In this document: positions 48,301 to 54,875 of the stretch, in pieces | How the letters are laid out: every line of letters begins with the position of its first letter | Position numbering within the stretch: position 1 is the stretch's first letter | Origin: Chitinophagaceae bacterium | GTDB lineage: Bacteria; Bacteroidota; Bacteroidia; Chitinophagales; Chitinophagaceae | Assembly: GCA_947454235.1 (NCBI GenBank) | Contig: CANGIY010000003.1 | Coordinates: forward strand, 186,001-250,000 | Reading direction: 5' to 3' | DNA length: 64,000 nucleotides | Notes under the pieces: model-generated | What the model saw: the letters and a program-made list of their open reading frames with translations, nothing else | Told to the model about the DNA's origin: nothing | Databases searched by the model: none | Program-made: the position numbers and the translations under genes

Positions 48301-48951
48301 TTTGAAACTTAAACTATCTCCATCGGGGTCAGAACCACCTGGGTTATAACTACAACTATGATTTAAGTAATAATATGGAGTAGGAATTACCGGAAGCGAA
48401 GGACTAGAGTTGGTATAAGTAGTATTATCGAGTGTATCGACCAACGATATTACCGAACCGGTAGTGATATTAGTGATACTTGCAGTACGACCCGCCCCCG
48501 CTGCAGACCCCATGTTTCCGTTAAAAAGGAAACGCCAGTTTCTAGAGCGTGAAGGGATAGTATAAGTGCCCGTGTACACAAACTTTTTCACACCCGGAAG
48601 CGTTGAAGTTGTGCTGTGGCACTGCGTATTAGCCGTATCAGCATCACATACCGGAGTAACTTCCACCCCGGCTGTTGGCGCTTGAATTGCCAAACTAATG
48701 CTCGTTAAGTAAGTTCCACCATTGAAAATACAAATAAGCGGCGCAGCCGAAGGCAATGTCGCAAATGAGGATGCACCTGAAGGAGCGCAATCACCGAAAG
48801 CGGTCAAAGTGATTTGGTAAGTACTGTCCCGCAACCATCTGTACGAAAGATCCATACCGTACAAGTGGCTGGCATTCGCTTTTGGTGAAGCAACAAGTAA
48901 CATGATAGAGGTTAGGAGGCCACATAAGAGGCCGTTAATCATTTTTTTCAT
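36346..48951 (-). CDS. Giant T9SS-exported surface protein with about 46 tandem Ig-like (Big_2-type) repeats
   Basis: From the ATG at 48951 the product is about 4201 residues. A signal peptide (MKKMINGLLCGLLTSIMLLV, cleavage near NAS) precedes a ~420-residue N-terminal module beginning SHLYGMDLSYRWLRDSTYQI, a type found at the start of large Bacteroidota adhesin-like proteins. I count about 46 tandem repeats of ~77 residues. Each has a core like GGTWSSSNTAVATV, a G-V-TGV turn and IxYTVTNSCG, and nearly all keep one cysteine near the start (VCxG) and one near the end (CG). Two further Ig-like modules and a T9SS sorting domain (TTYPNPATNVIVIDAP, ending KTDKFIKAD) close it. It is likely a surface or released filamentous adhesin. 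The longer in-frame start at 48975 lacks support. Confidence 0.93.
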   Translation of the reverse strand: MKKMINGLLCGLLTSIMLLVASPKANASHLYGMDLSYRWLRDSTYQITLTAFGDCAPSGASSFATLPSAAPLICIFNGGTYLTSISLAIQAPTAGVEVTPVCDADTANTQCHSTTSTLPGVKKFVYTGTYTIPSRSRNWRFLFNGNMGSAAGAGRTASITNITTGSVISLVDTLDNTTYTNSSPSLPVIPTPYYYLNHSCSYNPGGSDPDGDSLSFKLVNVASGGTGTSCTAGGGTITYQSGTSGAAPLLVSTPITFNTHSGQIDFIPNALQRADIVYNIAEYRSGVKVGTSQREMTFLVVTDPTGAAYGAIDSVVGLTQIDSTDVGGCYNSGAFSFLIKPRAYDTTWNVIVTTTGVPSFCTMSIVNNNTTHPTIYITGNNTAVATGTYPFYFTYTDNGCPISQTQTVAYSIQVVAPPVVAPIVGQDTLCVGSNATYTDTATMGTWSSVYTSIATISTAGVATGLGVGIDTIKYTETNVCATTVATKAIVVRSSTGAGTIVGASNVCTGSTSAYTDTVAGGVWSVTNTSFATVNPSTGVVTGVASGVDTLKYTVTSSCGTAVVTKVLTITTSPTAGTITGPTRVCTGSSISLSNTTTGGTWSHTNTTAATITGGLTLIGLAAGVDTVKYTISASCGTVVATHIDTVILTPNAGTITGTSTICQTATTTLSSSGTTGGTWSSDSTTIATVTAAGLVTGVRGGVDTIRYTVSNACGTSSAAFAITITSLPAPAAISGAASLCPGDTSTFTDPTPGGTWSSTNTSVATVNSSTGLVTGVALGTTNISYTVTGSCGAVSVGEALAVNAAASAGTITGSPTVCPGSTTTLTDPVTGGIWSSTNTSVATVNSSGVVTGVAPGVDTIKYTAIQTCGTAVSRFVITVPLSTPIVGAITGTDSVCVGSTITLSDTSVTGSWSSVFTAIATVNASGVVTGVAGGVDTIKYTINNGCGTAIARKTVKVNPLPSAGVISGTLSVCPGANTALSESVSGGVWSSANAAIATVSTTGSVHGVASGRVIISYTVTNSCGSHTDTAGVVVNTLATVGTISGTTSLCQSQVTTLTNPTPGGTWSSGNTDVAIVSATGVVTSVFAGTTKIYYSVTNVCNTATDSVTFTTLPNPDAGNISGTPILCPGTSATVTPSVSGGTWSSFNTSIATVNSAGLVTGVAAGTDSIFYSVTNACGTAKTYIIATVNPVPVGGVVSGADSVCQSANTTFTSTGTTGGTWASSNTAIATVDASGVVYGVGTGSVNITYNITNSCGTASSNKSIFVKPLPSTGSISGASTICPTGSTILSDAVSGGTWSSSNTSVATINTTGTVTAVGSGSTTISYSLTNACGTSAATLAFTVSNPPSAGVITGSPTVCTGSSITLSDTVSGGTWSVSNSNGTINSAGLFGGLSNGLDTVTYTVTTSCGTSSTTFVVTVGAPTSAGTITGPNTVLIGNTITLSNTTTGGTWSSRNTLIATVGSTTGVVGGVSNGTTLITYSLASSCGTAIATYSVTVCPAPNAGAISGSTTVCLGSPVTLTESVSGGTWVVTNGNATISATGTVTAVVTGTTDTVLYIVSNACASDTARQVETISTTPDAGAISGVTTICQSATASLTETVSGGTWSSSNTAVATVNSVSGSVTGTGGGSVNITYTVTNACGSATNVFPMTVTATPNGGTISGPSIVCIGSSITLTDATTGGTWSSTNTAVATVDATGNVTGVGTGATTISYTVTNSCGTAAATATVNVFTAPNAGTLSGATVICIGGTSTLSSTSAGGTWSSTTTSVATVGSASGLVGGVAAGTSLISYTVTTGCGSATDTTTVTVNATATGGTISGPSNVCIGSTATLTDPVAGGTWSSGTPSVATISSTGDVTGVATGSTIITYTVSSICGTASATYTVNVSPAPNAGTISGSSPLCQGSTATFTDAASGGTWSSSDVTVATVGATGTVGGVAGGSVTISYSVTTACSTAVATFPLTVNPLPVAGTISGASAVCIGLTTTLTETATGGTWSSTNTAAATVDAGGVVTGVGAGSTTISYTVTNSCGTVAATKAITVSAAPNAGAISGTTTVCAGLTSTLSETVSGGAWTSGSTAVATVNASGVVTAVSGGTTTISYTVATACSTAVATTSFLVNPLPNAGSISGSGSICVGANTTLTPSVSGGSWSTSDATVASVNASGTVTGVGGGSATISYSVTNSCGTANATFAITVGTGPSAGTISGASSICTGTASSYTETVSGGTWSSSNPSVASVSSTGTVSAFSAGSVTLSYSVSASCGSSVATLPITVLLTPSTVAAISGPSSLCVGTSGTYSDATTGGTWSSSNTSVATINSSTGIANGTGAGSAVITYSITNTCGSAQATTSVTVSPLATSGTITGTTTFCAGTSNTFTETVSGGTWSSSNTAVATVSPSGVVTGVSGGSATISYSISGSCGSAFAVAPVTILPAPDAGTISGASAVCVGSTIALTETSSTGTWSSTNTAVATVSGSGVVTGVGIGTATISYTATNSCGTVAATRTITVDIAAFAGSISGASTVCQGASTTFTAGTPGGTWSTSSASIATVNTSGIVTGVAGGSVTVSYTVTTGCSSASATSSLTVNPLPSAGTIGGRSTACIGASYTFTETVSGGTWSTSAASVATVSPSGVVTGVAAGSATISYTTVNSCGSSTATFAVAVSAGRSAGTITGTPNVCIGATSTLADAVSGGVWSSSNPSAVSVSSSGVIYGVSNGTATISYSVASTCDTSVATISAASNPFPSAGTIVGPTNVCLGTPVTYVDTTAGGVWSSGTPSIATVSSTGVVTGLTTGTVNIYYSVTNACGATNVTVSVHVLAPTSVAAITGTTTVCPGATSTLSDATSGGSWSSSDSSIARMSSTGILTGVATGSATISYGVSTSCGMVYSTTTATVRSATNAGTISGAATLCAGATASMTETVSGGVWSSSNTSIATISTTGTVTGVAGGVDTIVYTVSGICGSASATKVINITPATTAGTIAGTSTVCVGLTTGLSSGVSGGTWSSSNTARATVSSTGVVSGVTTGAVTISYTVTGACGTAVATFPMTVSTTPDEGYITGTTILCAGSTTGLTESVTGGTWSSGATAIATVSSTGVVTGVAGGNVIISYTVTGACGTAVATAYMTVRPLPDAGSIAGTSTTCVGTTSALVDTFGGGAGAWTSSNTSVATVSASGVVTAVAAGTSTISYTLTNSCGSTSATLAFTVTSAPTSAGTITGPSSVCPGATIALSDAVSGGSWTSSNSSVAGVNSAGVVNGVAAGTATISYTITNACGTISTSTTITVNSSTTAGTISGPSAVCSGSSITLTDATTGGTWSSSDASIATVSTTGDVTGVAGGTVTISYTTTGICGTASATYAVTVTATPAPSAISGASTVCEGTTTTLTDALTGGTWTSSDASVAIVSTSGDVYGAGTGSATITYTVTSGACSASVTHAITVSPAPSAGSFSGATTTVCAGSAITLSSSVSGGTWTSGDASVATVSSTGAVTGVTAGATNISYSVTNSCGTATISVLVNVNPTPVAPSVSGATSMCVGSAVAMTTTGTGGAWSSSNTAVASVDASGNVYGVAGGTSSISYTVTNAFGCSASGIQMDTIVAPPTVAAISGTSHVCQYGTSTLSDATTGGSWSSSDVTLATISTTGVVTGVNPGAVTITYTVGASGCYSMVTFEDTVIAAPAAGSISGPSAVCAGSSITLTETLSTGSWYSGNVAVATVDAAGSVTGVAAGVDTIYYVVTGTYGCTSAASAIVTVNAIPTVATITGSSNACLGSSITLSDATAGGSWSSSVTTVATVSATGSVYGVALGATTITYSVTTSGCTGYATMAVTVRDLPTVSAITGASSVCAGATTTFVDTTAGGTWSTSDASIASVNTAGVVSGVAGGSATITYTVTNTYGCSAAATAGITVNTGGSVAAITGAGVLCAGSSITLNDATAGGTWSSSDTSIARVNASGVVTGGTAGIVTITYTVGASSGCPAFATHRDTVRDLAGTLVPATGFLEICHGNPVTMSVTTTATSFQWYRNTTAVAGATTSSYTSDSTGSFTVTISDAVCVRTLGTVAVLRNITPVVHQGGGDTLYVTGGVYFSYQWLREGGIIAGATNATYNYVMSGHYSVVVADGFGCADTSNVLPLGVVSVNNGMAITTYPNPATNVIVIDAPVKVNISIMNMEGKELIAQYGATSVDVTNLASGMYLIKIYDENNNLLKTDKFIKAD

Positions 48952-49074
48952 AGACTTTTCGGTAGAATTGAACAATGATATTTACAGTTTGTTTTTCAAA
49001 GTAATTATGAATATAGCATTTTTTGATGCAAATACCCACCTCATGTTTTTCAACAAAACATAGTTAGGCAAGAA

Positions 49075-49082
49075 CAAAGGTA
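49075..49082 (-). promoter_or_regulatory. -7 element for the giant surface-protein gene
   Basis: TACCTTTG on the minus strand is an exact TAnnTTTG match, with a GGTTTTA-like -33 about 19 bp further upstream. The implied leader is about 120 nt. The remainder of the 391-bp gap 48952-49342 is AT-rich, with the divergent promoter at 49301. Confidence 0.45.
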
Positions 49083-49300
49083 ATTTTTTTTGTTAAATAT
49101 AAAACCCGGCTGGCACAATCCTGAGAAAAAAAGTAAAAGATTTTATTGTAGCGGTGCATTTCTGTGTGATATCGGTTTACAATTATAAATCAGGAATTAA
49201 TCAATGACAAATCAGGTGAATAAAAGTTTAATTTAAACCGCTTGTTTTGTTTTATGAAGGCTGTTTTTCCACCTTAATTTTCTGTCGTGACAAAATGCAA

Positions 49301-49308
49301 TATTTTTG
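49301..49308 (+). promoter_or_regulatory. -7 element for the Gfo/Idh/MocA gene
   Basis: TATTTTTG matches TAnnTTTG exactly, 34 bp before the TTG start at 49343. The -33 region (ATTTTCTG) is weak. Confidence 0.45.
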
Positions 49309-49342
49309 CACAATATCAGTTGATTAAGCAAAAGCAAAAGCA

Positions 49343-50359
49343 TTGAACGCTCCCTTAAAATTCGCAATAGTTGGTTTTGGCAATATTGGTCAAAGGCACG
49401 CAAAACACATCCAGTCTAATCAGGACACACAACTAGTTGCGGTATGCGATATTTCTTCTATACGCCGACAAGAAATACCTGATGGCATTGCGAAATTTGA
49501 AACTCTCGAATCAATGCTGACAATCGATTTTGACGTGCTTTGCGTTTGCACACCAAATTTTTTACACGAACCACACACTATTGCCAGCCTCAACGCTGGA
49601 AGACATGTAGTAGTGGAAAAACCAATGGCACTTTCGGTACAGGAATGTGAAAATATGATTGCTGCCGCTGACGCTAGTAAAAAGAAAATCTTCGCAGTAA
49701 AACAGAACAGATACAACCCGCCTGTTGCGGAAGTCAAACAACTCATAGAAAACAACGGCTTGGGCAAAATATTTTTGGTTCAGGTCAATTGCTTCTGGAA
49801 TCGCGGAGACAGTTACTATGCTGAAAGCGACTGGCGAGGAAAGAAACAAAAAGACGGAGGATGCCTGTTTACGCAGTTCAGCCATTTTATTGATATTCTC
49901 TACTACCTCAATGGCCCTATACGCTCGTCTCAAGGATTGATTCAAAATTTCGGACATCAACACAATACCGAACTGGAAGATACAGGTTCCTTCGTAATGA
50001 ACGCAGAAAACGATTCCATCGTCAATTTCAATTTCACAACATGCAGCTATAATAAAAACATGGAGGGTTCTATTACGCTTATTGGAGAGAAAGGCACTGT
50101 AAAAATTGGAGGACAATACCTGAATACCATAGAATATCAACAATTAGCCGGCGAAAAACTTCCCGATATTAACATTACCGCAAAAGCTAATAACTATGGA
50201 CTCTATCAAGGCTCTATGAGCAATCACGATAAAGTGATTGAAAATGTGGTAGATGTATTGCTTAAGAACGGTAAAATTATGACTACCGCTATTGAAGGTA
50301 TGGAGGTTGTAAAAACGATAGAAACCATGTATAACCACGCGACCATGTGCTCCATTTAA
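49343..50359 (+). CDS. Gfo/Idh/MocA-family oxidoreductase (WlbA/WbpB-like)
   Basis: The 338-residue protein has the NAD(P) Rossmann motif GFGNIGQRH at residues 11-19 and the family EKP motif at 92-94 (VVVEKPMAL). In the C-terminal domain, CFWNRGDSYYAESDWRGKK, GGCLFTQFSHFIDILYYLNG resemble UDP-N-acetylglucosamine-uronate 3-dehydrogenases of surface-sugar synthesis. The exact substrate is inferred, not shown. The start appears to be TTG at 49343, because no in-frame ATG lies before the Rossmann motif. It stands alone on the plus strand between surface-protein genes. Confidence 0.85.
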   Translation: MNAPLKFAIVGFGNIGQRHAKHIQSNQDTQLVAVCDISSIRRQEIPDGIAKFETLESMLTIDFDVLCVCTPNFLHEPHTIASLNAGRHVVVEKPMALSVQECENMIAAADASKKKIFAVKQNRYNPPVAEVKQLIENNGLGKIFLVQVNCFWNRGDSYYAESDWRGKKQKDGGCLFTQFSHFIDILYYLNGPIRSSQGLIQNFGHQHNTELEDTGSFVMNAENDSIVNFNFTTCSYNKNMEGSITLIGEKGTVKIGGQYLNTIEYQQLAGEKLPDINITAKANNYGLYQGSMSNHDKVIENVVDVLLKNGKIMTTAIEGMEVVKTIETMYNHATMCSI

Positions 50360-50648
50360 ATACAAATCATTTAAAGACAAAACGTTTCACATTAAACAAA
50401 TACATAATTTTAATTTTACCTTTTCAAATACCAATTTTTTCGCTATTTTTTTTCTTTAATTCGTAACAACACTACTAACAATAGGGAATAGTGTATTTAC
50501 ATATAATTTCCTGTCTTATTTATCAATTTCAATCAACCTTAAAAATACACCGAAAACAACTTATTAACAAATTGAGATTCTAATCACCTTCGTGTGTTCT
50601 AGACGGTAAATTAATCCGATATTTGGTATACAAAAATACATCCACTTT
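50360..50648. other. AT-rich intergenic region, nothing recognised
   Basis: This ~290-bp gap between two plus-strand oxidoreductase genes holds no long reading frame, hairpin with T tract, or exact TAnnTTTG element. It probably contains the promoter of the downstream FAD oxidoreductase. Confidence 0.5.
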
Positions 50649-51776
50649 ATGTTTAGTTATTGGGAAGAACAGAGCTTCGTACATTATGACCACGTAATAA
50701 TAGGAGCCGGAATTGTAGGTCTATCAGTTGGAATAGAACTTAAAAAGAAATACCCTGATCAAGCTGTTTTGGTGCTCGAGAGGGGATTGATACCTACGGG
50801 TGCCAGCACACGTAATGCGGGCTTTGCTTGTATGGGCAGCCTCACCGAGATTTTAGACGACCTCCAAAACACAAAGGAATCAACCGTTGTACAGATATTT
50901 GAATGGCGAAAACGCGGGCTAGAAATGCTCAGGGAACGCCTGGGGGATGCAAAAATTGGATATGCCCAAAATGGCAGCCACGAACTCATTGCTGAAAAAG
51001 ATTTGGATGCTTTGGGTAATATGGAATATGTTAACTGGATATTGAAAAATATAGCCGGCAAACCATCATTTCGTAGGTGCGACGAACGAATTGCAGACTT
51101 TGGCTTTTCTACTTCTTCAACAGCAGCCTTAATTGAGAACACCAATGAAGGTGAATTACATACAGGTAAAATGATGCGTGCCCTCATTGAATACGCAAAC
51201 AAACAAGGTGTTGAAATTCGTACTGGTGCCGACGTAGACAAATACGAAGAATCGGCAAACCGTGTTACAATTTCTCTCAAAGACCGCTTCAGAAAAACTG
51301 CCTATACACTGGAGTGTTCAACACTCAGTCTTTGCACAAATGCCTTTACAAAAGATCTAATGAAAAAGGCAGAAGCAACACCGGGCAGGGGGCAAATTCT
51401 AATAACTAAGCCAATAGAAAACCTAAAATTCAAAGGTATATTCCACATTGATAAAGGGTACTACTACTTTAGAGAACTGGATGGAAGAATTTTAATTGGC
51501 GGCGGAAGAAACAGCGACATTTCAGGAGAAACTACTACAGATTTCGACACAAGCAATAAAATACAAAAACTACTTGAACAAAAATTGAGTGAGCAAATAA
51601 TACCGGGAGTAAAATTTGAAGTAGAGCAACGCTGGTCAGGCATTATGGCTTTTGGCGAAACAAAAAAGCCAGTTGTTCAACAATTTACAGACAGGGTGTA
51701 CGGCGCATTCAAAATGGGCGGAATGGGCGTTGCACTAGGCAGCTATTGCGCTAAAGAACTCGCAGCTATTATCTAG
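50649..51776 (+). CDS. FAD-dependent oxidoreductase of the DAO (glycine/D-amino-acid oxidase) family
   Basis: The 375-residue protein has the dinucleotide-binding motif HVIIGAGIVGLSVGIELKKK (GxGxxG at residues 19-24) with the ribose-binding glutamate at 44 (LVLERG). The DAO-type loop is TGASTRNAGFACMGSL. The C-terminal half contains TPGRGQILITKPI, GYYYFRELDGRILIGGGRN and RWSGIMAFGETKKPVVQQF, then GMGVALGSYCAKELA. Such enzymes oxidise amines or amino acids and transfer electrons to oxygen or a quinone. The substrate is not inferable. A bidirectional terminator separates it from a convergent gene. Confidence 0.87.
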   Translation: MFSYWEEQSFVHYDHVIIGAGIVGLSVGIELKKKYPDQAVLVLERGLIPTGASTRNAGFACMGSLTEILDDLQNTKESTVVQIFEWRKRGLEMLRERLGDAKIGYAQNGSHELIAEKDLDALGNMEYVNWILKNIAGKPSFRRCDERIADFGFSTSSTAALIENTNEGELHTGKMMRALIEYANKQGVEIRTGADVDKYEESANRVTISLKDRFRKTAYTLECSTLSLCTNAFTKDLMKKAEATPGRGQILITKPIENLKFKGIFHIDKGYYYFRELDGRILIGGGRNSDISGETTTDFDTSNKIQKLLEQKLSEQIIPGVKFEVEQRWSGIMAFGETKKPVVQQFTDRVYGAFKMGGMGVALGSYCAKELAAII

Positions 51777-51803
51777 TTCTAAAACAGAAAATTTTAAAAA
51801 ACT

Positions 51804-51840
51804 AAAAGGAGCGCCTTCAAATCGAAAGCGCTCCTTTTTT
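51804..51840. terminator. Bidirectional terminator between convergent genes
   Basis: AAAAGGAGCGC (51804-51814) pairs with GCGCTCCTTTT (51828-51838), with A and T tracts on both sides. It serves the FAD oxidoreductase gene and the T9SS protein gene at 51861. Confidence 0.8.
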
Positions 51841-51860
51841 ATGAATGAAAACGTAAACTA

Positions 51861-53933
51861 CTATTGCTTAACGAACTTGTTGTTGTACAACAAAGCTCCG
51901 TTTTCTGAAGTCACACGAATCAAATAAATACCATCGTTCAACCCATCAACAGAAAGGTTAAATAAATCCCTACCAGACTGTAACGTTCTGCCATCCATTG
52001 ACACCAATTCGACCATTGAACGAGCTGGAGCTGATACATGTAACATACCTTCTGAAATTGGATTAGGAAATACAGTTACTTCGTCATTTGACTGAACTGA
52101 ACTAACTGCCAGATTGTTCACAATTTTCTCATCAGAGAGATTTGAACAACCCCAAATATCTGATACCCAAACTCTGTAACTACCGTTTGCATAAGCATTC
52201 ACCCTGTAGTTTGTAGCACCAGGAATTGCGATTGTATTTAAATACCACTGATAAGAAAGATAAGTACTTGCTGTGCTCACATAAGTTCCATTGAATGTCA
52301 TAACCGGTGCAGGTAATGCGTGAACATCAACTTCCATTGAATTTGAAGTATCAGCACAACTACCCGGAATACTTATAAAACAAACATAATTACCGGAAGA
52401 AGTAGCTGTATAAGAAGGCGTTGTAGCTCCCAAAATTGTATCTACTGAGTTTCTAATCCACTTGATAGTGATACCTGAAGCAGAAGAAGGAACATCAACG
52501 TTTAAAACTACGCTATTGCCAACGCAGAAAATAGTAGTACCTGCGGCAGAAACGACTGGTGTCGATACCTCAGTAATAGCATACATAATAGAGTTAGAAA
52601 CACAACCATTTGTATCAGTAACTACAAGCCTATCCTGTGCGGAATGACGTTCAGTATATATGTTTGAAGTAGCACCCGAAATTGCACTGGTTGAATCATA
52701 CCATTGGTACGATGCAGTTGAGGTTAATGGTGCAGACAATGTAACACTTCCGCCTGTACAAAAACCCAGCGGACCAGATGCTGTAATTGCCGCACTTGGT
52801 GCCGATTTCACCCAAACTGTTGTTGGAGGCGTAGTTCTTGCCCAGCAGCCATTTGCACTAGTCACTGTCACCCTGTACCTACCTTGTCCACGACCTACAT
52901 AGGTAGTGTTTGTTGCGCCCGGCATGTGGATAGGCGTTGCATAAGCTCCGGTATCCCACTGGTAGGTCAAACCCGCTACTAAAGGAGTAGTAAACACAAT
53001 GCTATCGTTTGAACAAATAGTTACTGTTCCTGATGGTGATATAGTTGGAGTAAGCGGAGTAGAATCAACTACAATGTTAGCTGTATCTTTCACCGTACAA
53101 CCCCAACGGTCGGTTACAGTGAAGGAATAAATACCAGAACCCGAAGTGAATGTTGGGTTACGGGTTGTAGGATTTCTTGTACTAGAAAAGCCAGCAGGAC
53201 CATTCCATTGATATGTTGGAGTTCCGATACCACCTGAAATCGTATAAACACCCATATTTAAGTTCGCCGGGCTACAGAAAGTTCTGCCGCCAGCTACATT
53301 AATCGCACCAGCAGTAAGTGCATTAACAAACTGCGCATTAACGGCCGTGTTATTTTCGATTGCCATTCTGCCAGTGGTTGCGGTTCCACCCCAACCAGTC
53401 ACGTAAAAAGTATCAGTTTGACCTGCGCAGAGATAAATCTGAGCAGTAGGAGTTACGTTTACTGTATAAGTTGAACCCGCTGTTCCTGTTTGAACGGTAC
53501 CGAAATAATTTCTAGTTGTTGTTCCTGATGTAACATACGACATTTGTAGGCTCGTGGGTCCTTGCGCATTAGTCGTTACACGTAACGCAAAACTTACAAT
53601 CGTCAACTCTTTAGTTGACGAATTGGTAACTGTGAACATTACATACGAACCAGCACTAAAAGCCGCTGTTTCGGTAGTTGCAGTTGACCAACCTGTTGAA
53701 ACATAGGCAGTTGAAGTACCGCTATTAGTCAATGCCGATCCCCTTTCGAACTGAGAAAAAATAACCTGAGTACTGCCCGGAGTAGTTGACGCGGGAACAG
53801 AAGCAAATGAACTTGGACCTGTTGCCGAAGCACCTGACGATGTCCAGGAATTAGGAGCAATACTTGTTTGAGCAAAAACAGAACTGCATAATGATAGGAT
53901 TGCAGTGCATGAAAACAGTAAAAGCTTTTTCAT
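51861..53933 (-). CDS. Secreted T9SS sorting-domain protein with Ig-like modules
   Basis: The 690-residue protein has a signal peptide (MKKLLLFSCTAILSLCSSVF, cleavage after AQ). Next is a ~190-residue beta-rich N-terminal domain (SWTSSGASATGPSSFAS onward). About four Ig/PKD-like modules of ~85 residues follow, each with a YQWxxxxxxIxGATxxxY pattern, for example YQWYDSTSAISGATSNIYTE. A C-terminal T9SS type A sorting domain completes it (TVFPNPISEGMLHVSAPA, DGIYLIRVTSENGALLYNN, ending KFVKQ). It would be exported across the outer membrane and cell-surface attached or released. Function is unknown; adhesion or scaffold is plausible. Confidence 0.88.
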   Translation of the reverse strand: MKKLLLFSCTAILSLCSSVFAQTSIAPNSWTSSGASATGPSSFASVPASTTPGSTQVIFSQFERGSALTNSGTSTAYVSTGWSTATTETAAFSAGSYVMFTVTNSSTKELTIVSFALRVTTNAQGPTSLQMSYVTSGTTTRNYFGTVQTGTAGSTYTVNVTPTAQIYLCAGQTDTFYVTGWGGTATTGRMAIENNTAVNAQFVNALTAGAINVAGGRTFCSPANLNMGVYTISGGIGTPTYQWNGPAGFSSTRNPTTRNPTFTSGSGIYSFTVTDRWGCTVKDTANIVVDSTPLTPTISPSGTVTICSNDSIVFTTPLVAGLTYQWDTGAYATPIHMPGATNTTYVGRGQGRYRVTVTSANGCWARTTPPTTVWVKSAPSAAITASGPLGFCTGGSVTLSAPLTSTASYQWYDSTSAISGATSNIYTERHSAQDRLVVTDTNGCVSNSIMYAITEVSTPVVSAAGTTIFCVGNSVVLNVDVPSSASGITIKWIRNSVDTILGATTPSYTATSSGNYVCFISIPGSCADTSNSMEVDVHALPAPVMTFNGTYVSTASTYLSYQWYLNTIAIPGATNYRVNAYANGSYRVWVSDIWGCSNLSDEKIVNNLAVSSVQSNDEVTVFPNPISEGMLHVSAPARSMVELVSMDGRTLQSGRDLFNLSVDGLNDGIYLIRVTSENGALLYNNKFVKQ

Positions 53934-54084
53934 AGACTCTTAAGTTGAAAAATTGTTTTATTCTTCGAGAAAATTTAATCAGTAAAGGTATAAAGTTAAT
54001 TCTAAAAAAGTTAATGTCAGCCGATTTTATTTCGGCCTAAATAACAACTTACACCATCTATAGTGTATATGTTTTAACTAATAG

Positions 54085-54873
54085 CTAATTATCTCCCCGC
54101 TTGTTATGTATTGCATCAAGCATTGCCTGGTGTATGAAGCCGTTGGTTGCTAAAGTCTCGCGATTAAAAACATCGTAAGGGGACCCCTGGAAGTTCGTTA
54201 CTTTTCCACCTGCTTCTAAAACTATCAAATAACCTGCAGCAACATCCCAAGAACTAAGGTTGTATTCCCAAAAACCATCAAAACGGCCACAGGCAACCCA
54301 GCATAAATCTATCGCTGCCGAACCAAGACGGCGTATCGGCAGCCCTTCCATCACAAAACGTTCAAACACTTTAATAGGATGCTCATGTGTTTCAGGCCAT
54401 TTATATGGAAACCCTGTAACCAAACAAGCTTTTTTGAAATCAGTCTTTTTTGAAACACCAATAGGGATGCCGTTTAAAGTAGCTCCTTTACCTTTTTCTG
54501 CAAAAAACAACTCATTCATCATGGGGTTAAATACCGCACCTAGCTGCAAATCGCCTTTGTATGTGAGCGCAATGCTCACACAACAAATAGGAATACCATG
54601 GGCAAAATTCACCGTTCCATCAATAGGATCTATAATCCATTCATAGTCGCTGTCTTTCTTCAACTCCCCCACTTCCTCACTTATAATGGAATGATCGGGG
54701 AAATGCTCGCGAATCACTGCGATAATCTTATCCTCCGACATTTGATCCACTTCCGTTACCAGATTATTAACCGTCCCTTTGTTGTTTACAGCAAAAGTTC
54801 CATTGAAATAAAACTGAATAATCTTTCCTGCTTCCGCGGCTGCCAAAAGCAACACTTCCTTTAACTCTGCCAT
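54085..54873 (-). CDS. Inositol monophosphatase family protein
   Basis: The 262-residue protein has the complete lithium-sensitive phosphatase motifs: SEEVGE (metal ligand glutamate near residue 65), WIIDPIDGTVNFAHGIPICC (DPIDGT around 85), and the second motif WDVAAGYLIVLEAGGKVTNF around residue 210. Family members dephosphorylate inositol phosphates, PAP/PAPS or fructose-1,6-bisphosphate-like substrates, and SuhB also assists rRNA transcription. The exact role is not resolved by sequence. It lies 2 bp downstream of the TolC-family gene and is probably co-transcribed with it. Confidence 0.92.
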   Translation of the reverse strand: MAELKEVLLLAAAEAGKIIQFYFNGTFAVNNKGTVNNLVTEVDQMSEDKIIAVIREHFPDHSIISEEVGELKKDSDYEWIIDPIDGTVNFAHGIPICCVSIALTYKGDLQLGAVFNPMMNELFFAEKGKGATLNGIPIGVSKKTDFKKACLVTGFPYKWPETHEHPIKVFERFVMEGLPIRRLGSAAIDLCWVACGRFDGFWEYNLSSWDVAAGYLIVLEAGGKVTNFQGSPYDVFNRETLATNGFIHQAMLDAIHNKRGDN

Positions 54874-54875
54874 TG

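Noticed and set aside
36346-48951. Regular ~231-bp DNA periodicity that could be mistaken for a CRISPR or satellite array
   Set aside because: The period is one protein repeat (about 77 codons), the copies are diverged, and a single reading frame runs through all of them.
49562-50143. 193-codon minus-strand frame opposite the Gfo/Idh/MocA gene
   Set aside because: The plus-strand frame has complete Rossmann and EKP motifs; the reverse frame shows none and overlaps it entirely.
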